Notes: generated from the letters alone by a model not told the origin. Positions 44,969 to 55,645 are shown, numbered from the stretch's first letter. The stretch is 64,000 bases of DNA from Paenibacillus polymyxa (GCF_015710975.1 NZ_CP049783.1:3515501-3579500), one strand, 5' to 3'. Program-made: numbers and translations.

Positions 44969-46729
44969 TTAGTATTTAAATTTGACCGTTAGATCCTGTA
45001 ATTTCTGTGACATATCCGACAAGGTCGTTGCCAGGCTGGTGATCTGCTGCATCGAAGCTAGCTGTTCTTCTGCAGACGCTGCAATATTCTGCGAGTTGTC
45101 CGCCGCTTGGAGCGCCAGACTCGATACGTTTTCTCCACTTGCTGAAATTTCCTGGACACTTGCGGTTATTTGCTCCGTGATGCTTGCAAGCTCTTCCGTT
45201 TGCTGTGCGATATGATTGGTGGACGCCACAATTTTATTAAACTGCTGCTCCGTCTCATTGGCAATTTTAATGCCGGAGTCGACATCCTGTTTTACGCGTT
45301 CCATGGTCTGAAGCGAATGCTCCATATCTTTGCGCATATTCTGAATCAACTCAGAAATCTGCCCGGAAGACTGATTCGATTGTTCGGCCAGTTTTCTTAC
45401 CTCTGAAGCAACTACGGAGAAACCGCGGCCTTCTTCGCCTGCACGGGCAGCCTCAATCGAAGCATTTAAGGCAAGCAGATTGGTCTGCTGTGCGATATCC
45501 GTAATGGCATGTAGCATCGTGTCGATCTGTTGAGTGCGTTCATCCAACATTCTCATAACCGCATCGGTTTCATTGACAGAATGGTTAATCAAGTCCATTT
45601 GCTTCACTGTATGTTGTACAGCAGTACCGCCAAGGCTCGCCATTTCCATCGCGTCTGCAGACGATTCAGCAATAGTCAAGGAGCTATCCGTGATCCGTTG
45701 CATACCTATTGAAATTTCCTCAAGCGAGCTGGTTGTCTTCTGAAGCATCAGTTGCTGCTCCTTCGCACCGGCCGCCGATTCCTGAATTGCGACGGTGATA
45801 TGCTCGGTTGCCTGTCCAGTGTGCTCTGCTCCAAGGGTCAATTCTTTCGAGGAAGCAGCGACCTGCTTTGTGGACAGGTTTACCTCACCGATCAGAAATC
45901 GAATATTTTTAATCATATGATTGAAGTCCTGTGCAAGCTCACCGATCTCATCTTTTGAATTCATTTTGACTTCTTGGACTGTTAAATCACCGTCCGCAAC
46001 TGAGTTAAGCCGCTTTGCAATCGTGATAATAGGTTTCGTAAAACGTCCCGAAACAAAGCTTACGATAACTGCTCCCAGAATAACCGCAACAGCCGTAATA
46101 ATCAGGACAATATAAAGGACTTTGGTCGCTCCGCTGTTAAATTCGTTAAAATATGCTCCAGAACCGATGATCCACCCCCAATAAGGATCCTTTTCAACGT
46201 ACGAGATTTTCGTCTCTACTTGATCTGTACCAGGTAAAGCCCATTTATAAGTGACGAATCCCCCGCCGTTTGTACCGGCTTTTACAAACTCTTTTCCCAC
46301 ATGCACACCGTCTTCGGATACGGCATTTATTAAATCCTGGCCTTCATTTGAAGGGTTCATCACTGAAACGGCATCTTGGTTGACTGCCCACGGATAACCT
46401 GTTTTACCTACAGTATATTTAATCTTTACCGGTCTTTTGTTATTAGCATCTTTTACACCGAGCAGTTCGATGCGCAGTTTTTCCTGTGCTTCCTCCAATG
46501 TTAAATTACCGGCTTCGACTTGCCCATTGAGGAAACTAATCATACCAATTACCATTTGCACACTATTCTTAAGTGCCACTTTGCCTGATTCATTCATTTC
46601 ATTCTTAGAAACAACATAAGAACTGCTTCCAATCACAAAAGTAGGTACAATTAAAATAATCAAGCACATTATGGTTAACTTCGCCCTTAACGATCTCACC
46701 TTCATGATTGATCCTATCTTTGTTTTCAC
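44969..46729 (-). CDS. Methyl-accepting chemotaxis protein with extracellular cache domain
   Basis: 586 residues: membrane helix (about 16-36), extracellular single-cache domain ([25 protein letters not shown]), second membrane helix (about 207-228), HAMP, then the signalling domain with tip [21 protein letters not shown]. It relays ligand binding to CheA/CheW. GTG 46729 has GGGGG 8 nt upstream; ATG 46705 is a possible alternative. The ligand is unknown; cache domains of this type often bind organic acids. Confidence 0.94.
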   Translation of the reverse strand: MKTKIGSIMKVRSLRAKLTIMCLIILIVPTFVIGSSSYVVSKNEMNESGKVALKNSVQMVIGMISFLNGQVEAGNLTLEEAQEKLRIELLGVKDANNKRPVKIKYTVGKTGYPWAVNQDAVSVMNPSNEGQDLINAVSEDGVHVGKEFVKAGTNGGGFVTYKWALPGTDQVETKISYVEKDPYWGWIIGSGAYFNEFNSGATKVLYIVLIITAVAVILGAVIVSFVSGRFTKPIITIAKRLNSVADGDLTVQEVKMNSKDEIGELAQDFNHMIKNIRFLIGEVNLSTKQVAASSKELTLGAEHTGQATEHITVAIQESAAGAKEQQLMLQKTTSSLEEISIGMQRITDSSLTIAESSADAMEMASLGGTAVQHTVKQMDLINHSVNETDAVMRMLDERTQQIDTMLHAITDIAQQTNLLALNASIEAARAGEEGRGFSVVASEVRKLAEQSNQSSGQISELIQNMRKDMEHSLQTMERVKQDVDSGIKIANETEQQFNKIVASTNHIAQQTEELASITEQITASVQEISASGENVSSLALQAADNSQNIAASAEEQLASMQQITSLATTLSDMSQKLQDLTVKFKY

Positions 46730-46980
46730 TGTGATTTCCCCCTTAGAGATCGATATACAGACTCAACCCACAACTGCGTTTTGTTACTAAAGGTAAAAAG
46801 ACTGTACATCATATATCGTAAAAACTCGTCAGGAAATTAAGCCCTTTCAGCCTGGCTGCTGTTTTATAGGCTAAATTAAATCCGTTTAACCGCAAATTTA
46901 TCCGTCTATAGGCAGTAGCTTTTTGGTATGCTCCGTATACTTCTGCATAGAGAGAATCTATAACAGAGGAGTGTGCGAGG

Positions 46981-48180
46981 ATGAATAGAATAAAAGGGAG
47001 CATCTTTTTCAGTGTTTTTGTGGCTATGCTAGGGCTCATGCTCATTGCTCCAATTATGCCGCCCCTTATTCGTGAATTAGGCTTAAGAGAAAGCCATTCC
47101 GGAATAATTATATCGCTTGGTTCTATAACGATGGCCTTAATGGCTCCAGTATGGGGAAATCTGAGTGATGCAAAGGGCCGCAAGCCTGTGATTTTGCTTG
47201 GGTTTATAGGGATGTGTGTAAGCTGTCTGTTGTTTACGCTTACCCTTTTTGCAGGATTAAAGGGTTGGCTCAGTGGGGGACTGCTGTTAGTCCTGCTGAT
47301 TGTTACACGCGGCTTAATTGGCGGCTTTATCCCGGCGGTGTTGTCATCTTCCCAAGCTTATATGGGGGATGTAACGGAGGGTGAAGAGCGTGGAAGTGGT
47401 ATGGCTATTATTAGTGCGGCGAATGGGCTTGGGCTGGTATTTGGCCCCGCGATTGCAGGTGCCTTTACTTTAATAGGACTGTTATGGCCCTTATACTTTG
47501 GAATTGTCATTGCCGCTGTTGCATTCGTGGTGTCTCTACTGGCGATTCCGGCCGCCCAGCCTGTTATTCAGCAAAAACCTGCTCGAATTAATCCCCTCCA
47601 GCCAGGTCTAAGAATGTATTTGTTTGCAGGCTTGGTTACGATGATTAGTATTGTGACTATTCAGGTTATAGGTGGTTTTTATTTTCAAGATCAGTTAGGT
47701 CTTACATCCGAAGAAACAGCAAGAGTTGTTTCCTTTGGACTTATGTTCTCCGGAGCAGCGATGCTGATCGTGCAGATCATCCAAATGAAATGGCTTAAAT
47801 GGCAGCCTAAGCCGATGATTTTGCTCGGTTCTCTATTCCTGATTGCTGGAATGGCATTTTTTCTGATTTCAGCCAGCTTGGTCCTTTACTATGCAGCGTT
47901 CTTTATGTTTGGCATAGGCACGGGCTTACTGATGCCCGGATTTATGGCAGGTGCTTCGCTTTCGGTCAGTCAAGAACAGCAAGGGGGAGCAGCAGGGCTG
48001 GTAGCTGCGATACAGGGAATTTCCGCGATCATTGCTCCTATTTTGACGACCACTTTATATCGAGTAGACAAATATATTCCCTTTATTCTTATAGCGGTTC
48101 TGGTTGCTTGTATGGCTATCGTTATGCTGGGGGTAAAAAAGGGAGACGGGAATAGTAAGCCTGTGCCTGACAAGGCATGA
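46981..48180 (+). CDS. MFS transporter (drug-type, DHA1)
   Basis: 399 residues with 12 membrane helices. Motif A between helices 2 and 3 reads G-N-L-S-D-A-K-G-R-K-P-V, and motif C-like G-L-G-L-V-F-G-P-A-I-A-G is in helix 5, typical of drug or metabolite exporters. The substrate is unknown. It stands alone, opposite to the chemoreceptor. GAGGAGTG precedes ATG 46981 and a strong hairpin follows. Confidence 0.85.
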   Translation: MNRIKGSIFFSVFVAMLGLMLIAPIMPPLIRELGLRESHSGIIISLGSITMALMAPVWGNLSDAKGRKPVILLGFIGMCVSCLLFTLTLFAGLKGWLSGGLLLVLLIVTRGLIGGFIPAVLSSSQAYMGDVTEGEERGSGMAIISAANGLGLVFGPAIAGAFTLIGLLWPLYFGIVIAAVAFVVSLLAIPAAQPVIQQKPARINPLQPGLRMYLFAGLVTMISIVTIQVIGGFYFQDQLGLTSEETARVVSFGLMFSGAAMLIVQIIQMKWLKWQPKPMILLGSLFLIAGMAFFLISASLVLYYAAFFMFGIGTGLLMPGFMAGASLSVSQEQQGGAAGLVAAIQGISAIIAPILTTTLYRVDKYIPFILIAVLVACMAIVMLGVKKGDGNSKPVPDKA

Positions 48181-48208
48181 TAAATAAAAGAGTGGTTAGA
48201 TGAATCCA

Positions 48209-48240
48209 TAGGCTTCCGGAGTATACTCACCGGAAGCCTA
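48209..48240 (+). terminator. Terminator hairpin after the MFS gene
   Basis: Perfect 11-bp stem TAGGCTTCCGG / CCGGAAGCCTA with a 10-nt loop; the following sequence is AT-rich but lacks a pure T run. Confidence 0.65.
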
Positions 48241-48298
48241 TATCTATTATAATAAGTTATAAGAAATTTCAGGAAAATCAGAAGGGAGTGAAGAGCTT

Positions 48299-48379
48299 AT
48301 GGAAATCCGGCAAAAATGGGTGGCATTAAACAAAAAATACAGTTTGTACGCACTCAGGTCTTTAAATCAGGTTTTTTGA
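48299..48379 (+). CDS. Possible 26-residue peptide or gene remnant
   Basis: ATG 48299 is preceded by AGAAGGGAG (10 nt) and opens 26 codons rich in aromatic and basic residues (K-W-V-A-L-N-K-K-Y-S-L-Y-A-L-R). It looks like the truncated N-terminus of an accessory protein. No family is known. Confidence 0.25.
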   Translation: MEIRQKWVALNKKYSLYALRSLNQVF

Positions 48380-48400
48380 AAACGTGTTGGAGGAATGTAG

Positions 48401-48727
48401 ATGGGTTGGGAGTATGGAATTAAGGTCGCAAATGTTAAGGATATTAAAGCGCTAATGGAACGCTTAGCTGAAGCATTGCCTAGGATTGACGGATATCGGA
48501 TGCAAAGGGATGAGGATGGCTTTGTCCTGCTTCAGAATAATTCTGATTGGCCTGAAGCGCTCCAGATTTCATTGGAAGAGGCAAGAAATATTGAAGATTT
48601 AGAAGATGATGAACCTTATATCTATTGTCTATTTCATATCGGCGGCGGAGATGCGATGAGGTTGAGGGAAGGAATGTGCAGGGTGCTGGAAGAAGAGAAA
48701 TGCGCTGCGGATTGGTTCGAGTTATAG
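48401..48727 (+). CDS. Unrecognised 108-residue protein
   Basis: Starts at ATG 48401 after TTGGAGGA. It is small, acidic (E-D-L-E-D-D-E-P-Y) and soluble, with an alpha/beta look and a G-G-G near the C-terminus. It is followed at 22 nt by another small gene, as in immunity-type gene pairs. No family is recognised. Confidence 0.55.
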   Translation: MGWEYGIKVANVKDIKALMERLAEALPRIDGYRMQRDEDGFVLLQNNSDWPEALQISLEEARNIEDLEDDEPYIYCLFHIGGGDAMRLREGMCRVLEEEKCAADWFEL

Positions 48728-48749
48728 CCGAAGAAAGGGGTGGGTGAGA

Positions 48750-49151
48750 TTGAGTAAGAAGGACAAAAAAGAGATTCAGGCACTAATCTATCGCTATAGC
48801 GGTCCACGAGCCAATATTGGATATACTTTTGAACCGCTGCGTTATGGGGATACTGATGAACCGAAGCTGGAGGAGATGATATTCATCTACGCAGATGACT
48901 TTGATATCGTGCTGTCTGCGTTAAAGTCCAAATATCCACTTGTCGATCCTGATACGGGAGAAACGTATGAGGCTTTTGACCCCTGCTGGGATAATCCGAT
49001 TCAGGCGTCGGTATGGCATGAAATATTAACACAATTGGATACTTGGCCTGCCAAGGAGCCAGAATTACGCCTATTTATTGATTCCTTTACAGCATGGGTC
49101 AGAGCGCATCTGAAGCAAGCAGATGGTATTATCGTGACCGGAAATCTGTAG
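48750..49151 (+). CDS. Unrecognised 133-residue protein
   Basis: TTG 48750 is preferred because AAAGGGG ends 9 nt upstream; GTG 48744 would leave only 3 nt. The product is soluble, with D-P-D-T-G-E-T-Y-E and a Trp-rich helix near residue 100. It is likely co-transcribed with the gene at 48401. The function is unknown. Confidence 0.55.
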   Translation: MSKKDKKEIQALIYRYSGPRANIGYTFEPLRYGDTDEPKLEEMIFIYADDFDIVLSALKSKYPLVDPDTGETYEAFDPCWDNPIQASVWHEILTQLDTWPAKEPELRLFIDSFTAWVRAHLKQADGIIVTGNL

Positions 49152-49184
49152 TGAAGGCCATGCACTGCAATCCGTATTTTCGCT

Positions 49185-49203
49185 GCCCCTCGCTTCGAGG
49201 GGC
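49185..49203. other. GC-rich hairpin between convergent genes
   Basis: GCCCCTCG / CGAGGGGC perfect 8-bp stem with a 3-nt loop. It is enclosed by ACTGCAA (about 49164) and TTGCAGT (about 49242), which could form an outer stem. There is no T run; it may still end transcription between the convergent genes. Confidence 0.4.
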
Positions 49204-49280
49204 GCCGGACGGCGAGCCACTGAGTCGAGTGCCTGGTTCTTTGCAGTACACGCGACAGTCTCGTTGTTGCAACTGGATTA

Positions 49281-50280
49281 TTAACGGTGCTTTTGGTTTC
49301 TGATTAACGTTTGCTCCAATTCGGTATCTCCCATAAATTTGCTGGCAGATACAGCAAGCTGATATTGATTGGTCCCCATATTGTTAGCGGCAGGTTGAAG
49401 AATCCCTTTTATTGTTTGCCATAATGAAGAGGTCTGCAGGCTTTTTGCCCCAAAATGCAAGATGATATGGATACAGGAGGTAATAATATTGCGACCAAGT
49501 CCGTACAGGAACCATTCTTTTTCCTTCGTAATAAGCGGAATAATGGTTACCATCGTTTCCCACGCTTCATCCAATCGACCTGTTTCAATGAACTTCTCTG
49601 CCAAGTTAGATGCAGTAGAACAGTAATTATGATGATTTCCTTCTGTTTTTTCCATTTCGGCCAGCTTTTTAAGGGCTTCAATTTCACCTTCTGGATGGTT
49701 GCGCCATCTCTCATGATAAACGAGTGCCTGTAAATTTTCTTTGTTCCAATCCGTCTGCTCTCTGATCCACAAATCGATAAATAATGATAGATACATATCT
49801 TCTCCGAGCTCACTCGCGATATTGATGCAATCCTCAAGATCAGCTGTATCTTTGCTGAACAAATATGTTTCCAAAATCAACTCAGGGTCAAACCCGGCAT
49901 ATGTATCGAAATTGGCCTTCTTAGCCTGCTGGAACAAAATTTGGTCCTGCTCACGCTCATACTTTTGCAGTAAAAAAATGGCGTAATACAGAGCATCGCC
50001 AATCCCCTGAAAACTGTTCGTTTCCCTGTCTATAATCTCATTCACGAGCAGCCTTCTCACAATCGGTTCGTAATGCGGGGCATCTCGATCCTCACGATTA
50101 TACATAGCCAAAAGCACCTTCAAGCGTGGTATAGTTGGCATCACTTTTTCCATATTCCTCATTGTGTTGCTCCAAATAGTCAACCTTCGAAAAATCGGCG
50201 TGATCACTTATTAGACTCTGCAGCATTTCATCATAGGGTGCCATCATCTGATCCAGCAGCCCTTTGTAGTTCGTTTCCAA
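49281..50280 (-). pseudogene. Unrecognised helical-repeat protein gene, split by a frameshift
   Basis: The true start seems to be TTG 50280 (AAAGGAG 10 nt upstream). That frame runs into a stop at 50098-50100, while a second frame, open from 50207, carries about 300 residues to 49281. Removing one base joins them; the A5 run (top strand TTTTT 50145-50149) is the best site and gives a continuous product of about 332 residues. It would be cytosolic and fully helical (Y-Y-A-I-F-L-L-Q-K-Y, L-S-L-F-I-D-L-W-I, L-A-E-K-F-I-E-T-G-R-L-D-E-A), like TPR-type immunity proteins. Sequencing error, slippage or real inactivation cannot be told apart here. Confidence 0.6.
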
Positions 50281-50558
50281 TACTGTGATTCTCCTTTCTT
50301 GATCGGCTTAATACTACAATCCATATGTATATAAAACAAGCGATTTCCTTTTGAGACGGGATCGCTTAGTATAGCAGCGCTGTATACACGTACATATTTT
50401 TCTAATAAACCCATTTTAAGATTCAATATAAGGGGTGGACATTCAACACCTGTAAATCAAGCATACAACATGCAGGGATACAACATTGCGCACAACTATT
50501 GGAAGCGTTTTAATTTGAGTATAGAAACACAAAAGAAGACCTCAGGGAGGACATACGA

Positions 50559-53306
50559 ATGCTAAAAGTGAAAGCGCTTAGATGTGAACATTTAAACAAT
50601 CCGATTGGACTGGGCTGCCTAAAGCCGCGACTAAGCTGGCAAATTGAATCTGACAACATATACGTTTTCCAAAAACGCTTCCAATTGCAGGTATCCATAA
50701 ATCCTGCTTTTGAACCGCTGCTCTGGAATCATTTTTCCTATTCGGAGCAATCCATTTTGTTTCCCTATGAAGGCCCTCCACTGGAATCAGGACAACGATA
50801 TTATTACCGGGTAAAAGTTTGGGCTCAGGGAGCGGGGGACACCGAACCGGAGGAATCGGAATGGAGTGAGTTTGGCTTTTGGGAAATGGGACTGCTCCAT
50901 GAGCAGGACTGGAAGGCACAATGGATTACAGTGAAGGAACGTAGCCTCCATGAAAAGTTTCAGACGAGAGCCCCTTTTGCTTCCTCCAAGTGTTTTTCAG
51001 TTGAGGGAAAAGTAAAAAAAGCAGTCATTTATGCCACAAGCCTTGGTCTATATGAGCTGGAGCTAAATGGACAAAGAGTAGGCGATGCCTATTTTACCCC
51101 GGGATGGACAGATTATAACGATCGTGTCCAGGTGCAAGCCTATGATGTGACTTCTACCATTCGAGAACAACATAATCGCATCACAGCCACGGTAGGAGAA
51201 GGCTGGTACAGCGGCTATCTAGGCTGGCAAAAGCGCAAGGATACCTATGGGAACACGAATGCTTTGTTATTTCAAATGAAGATTAGCTATGAAGATGGCC
51301 GTTCAGAACTCATTTGCTCAGATTCTTCCTGGGAGGAAACGAGCTGTGCCATTTTGATGTCGGATATTTATAACGGCGAAATCTATGATGCCCGATTGGA
51401 GCAGCAGGCAGGCGAGCATCGCTCCTTGAATGAACGGAAAATGATGCAGGTCGTCCCGTTTCCGTTAAGTCATCTGGTTGCTCAGGAGAACGAGCCTGTC
51501 CGTGTAATGAACCGATTAAAGCCTGTTGAGCTGATTCAAACGCCTAAAGGCGAACTGGTTCTTAACTTGGGTCAAAATATGGTAGGCTGGCTGGAATTTA
51601 AAGTTGAAGCTCCTGAGGGTACGGTTCTGAATTTGATACATGGTGAAGTGCTGGATCAGCAAGGGAACTTTTACCGAGATAACATTCGGGATGCAGCGCA
51701 GCAGATTACGTACATTTGCAGCGGCAAAGGGACGGAGATATTTAGGCCGCATTTCACTTTTCAAGGCTTCCAATATGTGAAACTTGAGGGCTTTCCGGCT
51801 GGCGTAGACATTGAAGATTTTACGGGCGTTGTTTTGCATTCAGATATGGAGACAATTGGCTTGTTCGAGACATCCGATCCAAAGCTCAATCAACTCCAGC
51901 ACAATATTGTATGGGGGCAAAAGGGGAACTTCCTGGATGTGCCGACCGATTGCCCGCAGCGTGATGAGCGATTAGGCTGGACCGGCGATGCACAGATTTT
52001 TGCCAGAACGGCCAGCTTCAATATGAATAGTGCTTCCTTCTTCCGAAAGTGGCTGAAAGATTTGGCTTACAACCAGCTGGAGAATGGGGCTGTGCCTTTT
52101 GTCGTGCCGGACGTCCTCAAAGGAACCTTTGCAGATAATATGGACAAAACGACGGCAGCATGGGGGGACGCGGCGGTTATATGTCCGTGGACGATCTATC
52201 AATGTTATGGGGATAAGCAGATTTTGGCTCAGCAGTATGACAGTATGAAAGCATGGGTCGATTATATCCGTGCCCAGGGGACTGAGGAGCATCTGTGGGA
52301 TAGTGGTTTGCAACTGGGAGACTGGTTGGCGCTGGACAGCGAGGAAGGAAGCTATTTTGGAGCGACCGATGGAACGCTGGTAGCGACTGCATACTTTGCG
52401 TATTCGACTCATATTTTGGCGCAGACGGCCAAACTGCTGAATCGCTATACCGATTACAACACCTATCAAAGCCTGCATGAAGGGATTAAAGCCGCTTTTG
52501 CGGACCGTTATTTTGATGACGCTGGCAAGCTGACTTCGAATACCCAAACTGCACAGGTTGTGGCTTTGCACTTCGGATTGGTACCAGAAAGCTATAAAAA
52601 GCAAGTGATCCAGGAGCTCGTACGGCTGATAGAAAAAAATGATATGCATCTGGATACCGGCTTTGTGGGCACGCCCTATCTATGCCTAGTTTTATCCGAC
52701 AATGGCTATACAGATGTAGCTTATAAAATTTTATTCCAGAAAGATTATCCTTCCTGGCTCTATCAGGTTGAACGTGGGGCCACGACCATGTGGGAGCATT
52801 GGGACAGCATCAAAGTGGACGGCTCCTTCTGGAGCACTGATATGAATTCGTTCAATCACTATTCGTACGGTTCAGTTGGAGACTTTATGTACCAAAATAT
52901 TGCCGGAATCGATGTGCTTGAAGCGGGCTACAAAAAGTCACGGTTAGCACCCAAACCGCCTATTAATCTTACTTCGGCCCATGGCAAGCTGGAGACACCA
53001 TATGGTGCGCTTGCTGTCCATTGGGAAATCGTGAATGAGGTAATGCAGATGACGGTTCACGTACCACATAATACGACAGCTGAGATTACGCTTCCAGGCG
53101 TTATGGAGCTGGATGCGCTACAACAGACCATTACCACACAATACCCGTCCATTCAGTATCCGCCTGGTAATGTGCCACGAGAGCTGGCCGGAAAATTAGG
53201 TTCTACCGGAGAACAGGCGACTTTCCAAAAGAGTGGAGACCATGAATTGACGTTTATCGTCGGATCTGGACAGTATACGTTCCAGTACAAATACAACCAG
53301 GGCTAA
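50559..53306 (+). CDS. Alpha-L-rhamnosidase (GH78)
   Basis: 915 residues without signal peptide, so intracellular. Bac_rhamnosid layout: N-terminal beta domains (R-L-S-W-Q-I-E-S), a second beta domain with G-W-T-D-Y-N-D-R-V-Q and G-E-G-W-Y-S-G, the (alpha/alpha)6 catalytic barrel with D-C-P-Q-R-D-E-R-L-G-W near residue 465 and E-R-G-A-T-T-M-W-E-H-W near 740, and a C-terminal beta domain. It releases rhamnose from glycosides. GGGAGG precedes ATG 50559. The 278-nt upstream region carries a direct repeat ATACAACAT (50463 and 50478) and a poor cre-like site. MFS and AraC genes follow as a probable operon. Confidence 0.93.
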   Translation: MLKVKALRCEHLNNPIGLGCLKPRLSWQIESDNIYVFQKRFQLQVSINPAFEPLLWNHFSYSEQSILFPYEGPPLESGQRYYYRVKVWAQGAGDTEPEESEWSEFGFWEMGLLHEQDWKAQWITVKERSLHEKFQTRAPFASSKCFSVEGKVKKAVIYATSLGLYELELNGQRVGDAYFTPGWTDYNDRVQVQAYDVTSTIREQHNRITATVGEGWYSGYLGWQKRKDTYGNTNALLFQMKISYEDGRSELICSDSSWEETSCAILMSDIYNGEIYDARLEQQAGEHRSLNERKMMQVVPFPLSHLVAQENEPVRVMNRLKPVELIQTPKGELVLNLGQNMVGWLEFKVEAPEGTVLNLIHGEVLDQQGNFYRDNIRDAAQQITYICSGKGTEIFRPHFTFQGFQYVKLEGFPAGVDIEDFTGVVLHSDMETIGLFETSDPKLNQLQHNIVWGQKGNFLDVPTDCPQRDERLGWTGDAQIFARTASFNMNSASFFRKWLKDLAYNQLENGAVPFVVPDVLKGTFADNMDKTTAAWGDAAVICPWTIYQCYGDKQILAQQYDSMKAWVDYIRAQGTEEHLWDSGLQLGDWLALDSEEGSYFGATDGTLVATAYFAYSTHILAQTAKLLNRYTDYNTYQSLHEGIKAAFADRYFDDAGKLTSNTQTAQVVALHFGLVPESYKKQVIQELVRLIEKNDMHLDTGFVGTPYLCLVLSDNGYTDVAYKILFQKDYPSWLYQVERGATTMWEHWDSIKVDGSFWSTDMNSFNHYSYGSVGDFMYQNIAGIDVLEAGYKKSRLAPKPPINLTSAHGKLETPYGALAVHWEIVNEVMQMTVHVPHNTTAEITLPGVMELDALQQTITTQYPSIQYPPGNVPRELAGKLGSTGEQATFQKSGDHELTFIVGSGQYTFQYKYNQG

Positions 53307-53334
53307 ATAACATAGACTAGAGGTGAGAAGCTTG

Positions 53335-54528
53335 ATGAATATCAAAAACAAAATATGGTTTAAAACGGCGTTGCTGTCTATTTCCTTAGTCCTGACATCA
53401 GCGAGTGCTATTTCGGCTGTCATCCCGATGATGCTGAACCAATTACCGGGAGTCTCCAGTTCGCTGATTGAAAGCGTAGTTACGATCCCGTCCTTCTCGA
53501 TGATGCTGTTTGTGCTGCTGAGTGGTCCGATCTCTTCTCGCCTGGGTAAAAAAAATACAGTCCTGCTAGGACTTTTGCTCGTGGTCATCGGCGGAATACT
53601 TCCTATGCTCACTACGAATATTACATGGATTCTCGCGTTGCGTTTGGTGCTAGGAGCAGGTCTGGGGATGTTCAATTCACTGGCTGTCAGTTTAATTAGT
53701 GATTTTTTTGAAGGGGACGAACGTGCTCAATTGGTAGGCTTTCAAAGCGCTGTACAAGGGCTCGGAAGCAGCTTGGCTACCTTTGTGGCAGGACAGCTTG
53801 CCCTAATCGACTGGCCGTTTGCCTTTTTGTGCTATGCGATCACGATTCCGATCGCACTGTTATTCTTTTTTATCATCCCTGAACCAGAGCGCGAGGAGCC
53901 TACAGTGAGCTCCATAGGAACGGGTCACAGAGGTGGGGGAATATCTCTATCTGTACTTGGATTAGGAGCTGCACTTTTTCTGTTTATGACTTTTATTATG
54001 ATTGTGTATACCAAAACAGGCATTATGATTGCTGAGAAGAGTATGCCTAATGCAGGATTTTTAGGGACCGCTTTAACGCTGTTCTCCTTATCAACCATGA
54101 TTGCAGGCTTCTTGTTTGGTAGAATATATAAATGGTTCAGAAATTACGCACCTTTTATCTCCAGTTTATTAACAGCGACAGGTTTTGTCCTGCTGTGGTT
54201 TGCTCAGAATGTGACCATGGTTACGGTTGCCATGCTGATCATTGGCTTTAGCTTTGCGCTGTTTATTCCTTATATTTTTACGATACTAACTAAAATCGTA
54301 CCTAAAGGCAGTGAGACGATATCTATTTCGATTGCAATGGTAGGCTCCAATTTGGGAGCGTTTGCTTCGCCTTATGTTATCAAGTTAGTTGGGGTGTTGT
54401 CTGGGAATGAAACTGCCTCATTTTCCTTTCTCGTCTCTGCGATTGTATTTATGATTGCTGCGCTCCTCTGTCTGGGAATCGCTATTAGAGGAAAGGGAAG
54501 CAAAACACAGACGGCAGTTCACAGTTAA
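53335..54528 (+). CDS. MFS transporter of the rhamnoside cluster
   Basis: 397 residues, 12 membrane helices. Motif A-like G-P-I-S-S-R-L-G-K-K-N lies between helices 2 and 3. ATG 53335 follows GAGGTGAG; TTG 53332 is possible. Placement directly after the rhamnosidase (28 nt) suggests import of rhamnosides, but family relatives include drug exporters, so the direction is uncertain. Confidence 0.82.
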   Translation: MNIKNKIWFKTALLSISLVLTSASAISAVIPMMLNQLPGVSSSLIESVVTIPSFSMMLFVLLSGPISSRLGKKNTVLLGLLLVVIGGILPMLTTNITWILALRLVLGAGLGMFNSLAVSLISDFFEGDERAQLVGFQSAVQGLGSSLATFVAGQLALIDWPFAFLCYAITIPIALLFFFIIPEPEREEPTVSSIGTGHRGGGISLSVLGLGAALFLFMTFIMIVYTKTGIMIAEKSMPNAGFLGTALTLFSLSTMIAGFLFGRIYKWFRNYAPFISSLLTATGFVLLWFAQNVTMVTVAMLIIGFSFALFIPYIFTILTKIVPKGSETISISIAMVGSNLGAFASPYVIKLVGVLSGNETASFSFLVSAIVFMIAALLCLGIAIRGKGSKTQTAVHS

Positions 54529-54556
54529 TGGGAGTCTGAAGGAGGAGTCTGTGTTT

Positions 54557-55555
54557 ATGAACCTTCATGAGCTGGATCAGTTGCTGAGAAGTAAAACTGA
54601 AATTGAGCTTCTGCAACAACAAAGCAATCAGGTGATTAATGATCTCTCCAAAGAATCGGAGAATGAGCGATTTTTTGATATGAATCTGAATATGTATCGA
54701 ATGCCCGCTTTATTCTTTTTCGGAGAACATGATATTTATATTAGCAAGCACAACAGGTTTGCTCCGATGCTAGAGCACATGCATGAATTTATTGAATTAA
54801 ACTATGTTTACTCAGGTAAATGCAACCAAATTATAGCAGGCAAAGAGATTCAGCTTTGTGAAGGTCAAGTGTGTGTTCTGGATAAGGATGTGCCGCACAG
54901 CATCTCTCCTTTGGGAGAAAACGATATACTGATTAATATCCTGCTGCAAAGAGAAACGATCTCGTCCCTCTTTCTACAGCGGCTATCCAAGAAAAAAAGT
55001 TTGATCGGCGAGTTTCTCGCCAACTCTGTCCTCCAGCATCAGCATCATAATCACTTTATTATTTTTGAGTCGCAGCATAATGAGAACCTTCAGTATATAT
55101 TGCGTAGAATCTTAATCGAATATTTTTCCAGGCAAGAGGACTCTATGGAGTTGGTCAAGGCTTATTTGCCAATTGTATTTGGAGAATTGGTTCGTGTATT
55201 GGAAAGCGAGCATAATATTCATGTAAACCAACAGGAAAATCATATTACCTCTATTCTGAATTATATGGAAGAGCATTATCAGCATTTAAGCCTTCAGCAA
55301 TTATCTAACCATTTTAATTACAATAGCACGTATTTAAGTAACAAGTTAAAAAAAGTAACGGGTCTTACTTACACTCAGCTCATTGCCAACATTAAGCTTA
55401 ATGCCGCCTATTCTTTGGTTGTGAATACCAACCTGCCGTTTGAAATGATATTTAAGCAGGTTGGATATAACAGCATGAGTTTTTTCTATAAAAAATTTAA
55501 GACCGCGTATGGTGCCACCCCGCAAAATATCCGAAACAAACAAATGAGAAAATGA
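54557..55555 (+). CDS. AraC-family regulator of the rhamnoside cluster
   Basis: About 332 residues. The N-terminal cupin domain (H-M-H-E-F-I-E-L-N-Y-V-Y-S-G near residue 75, V-P-H-S near 115) binds ligand. The C-terminal AraC helix-turn-helix pair reads L-S-L-Q-Q-L-S-N-H-F-N-Y-N-S-T-Y-L-S and F-K-Q-V-G-Y-N-S-M-S-F-F-Y-K-K-F. ATG 54557 and GTG 54551 both follow GAAGGAGGAG; the longer open frame lies inside the MFS gene. It probably controls the rhamnosidase operon in response to the sugar. Confidence 0.86.
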   Translation: MNLHELDQLLRSKTEIELLQQQSNQVINDLSKESENERFFDMNLNMYRMPALFFFGEHDIYISKHNRFAPMLEHMHEFIELNYVYSGKCNQIIAGKEIQLCEGQVCVLDKDVPHSISPLGENDILINILLQRETISSLFLQRLSKKKSLIGEFLANSVLQHQHHNHFIIFESQHNENLQYILRRILIEYFSRQEDSMELVKAYLPIVFGELVRVLESEHNIHVNQQENHITSILNYMEEHYQHLSLQQLSNHFNYNSTYLSNKLKKVTGLTYTQLIANIKLNAAYSLVVNTNLPFEMIFKQVGYNSMSFFYKKFKTAYGATPQNIRNKQMRK

Positions 55556-55567
55556 AGAATACACAAG

Positions 55568-55591
55568 GACGTCCAATTTGAATTGGGCGTC
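55568..55591 (+). terminator. Hairpin after the AraC gene
   Basis: GACGTCCAATT / AATTGGGCGTC stem (one G-U pair) with a 2-nt loop; only a weak T-rich tail follows. Confidence 0.55.
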
Positions 55592-55645
55592 TATATGTTA
55601 TAATATCGGCAAATTCATAAGCTAGTAATGTAAAGGGGGATATCC

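Noticed and set aside
49152..49280. Mobile REP-like element with GC-rich hairpin
   Set aside because: Only one copy was noticed in the window and no transposase is nearby; treated as an intergenic hairpin.
50500..50513. cre site before the rhamnosidase gene (TGGAAGCGTTTTAA)
   Set aside because: Two mismatches at fixed positions of the consensus; too weak to call.
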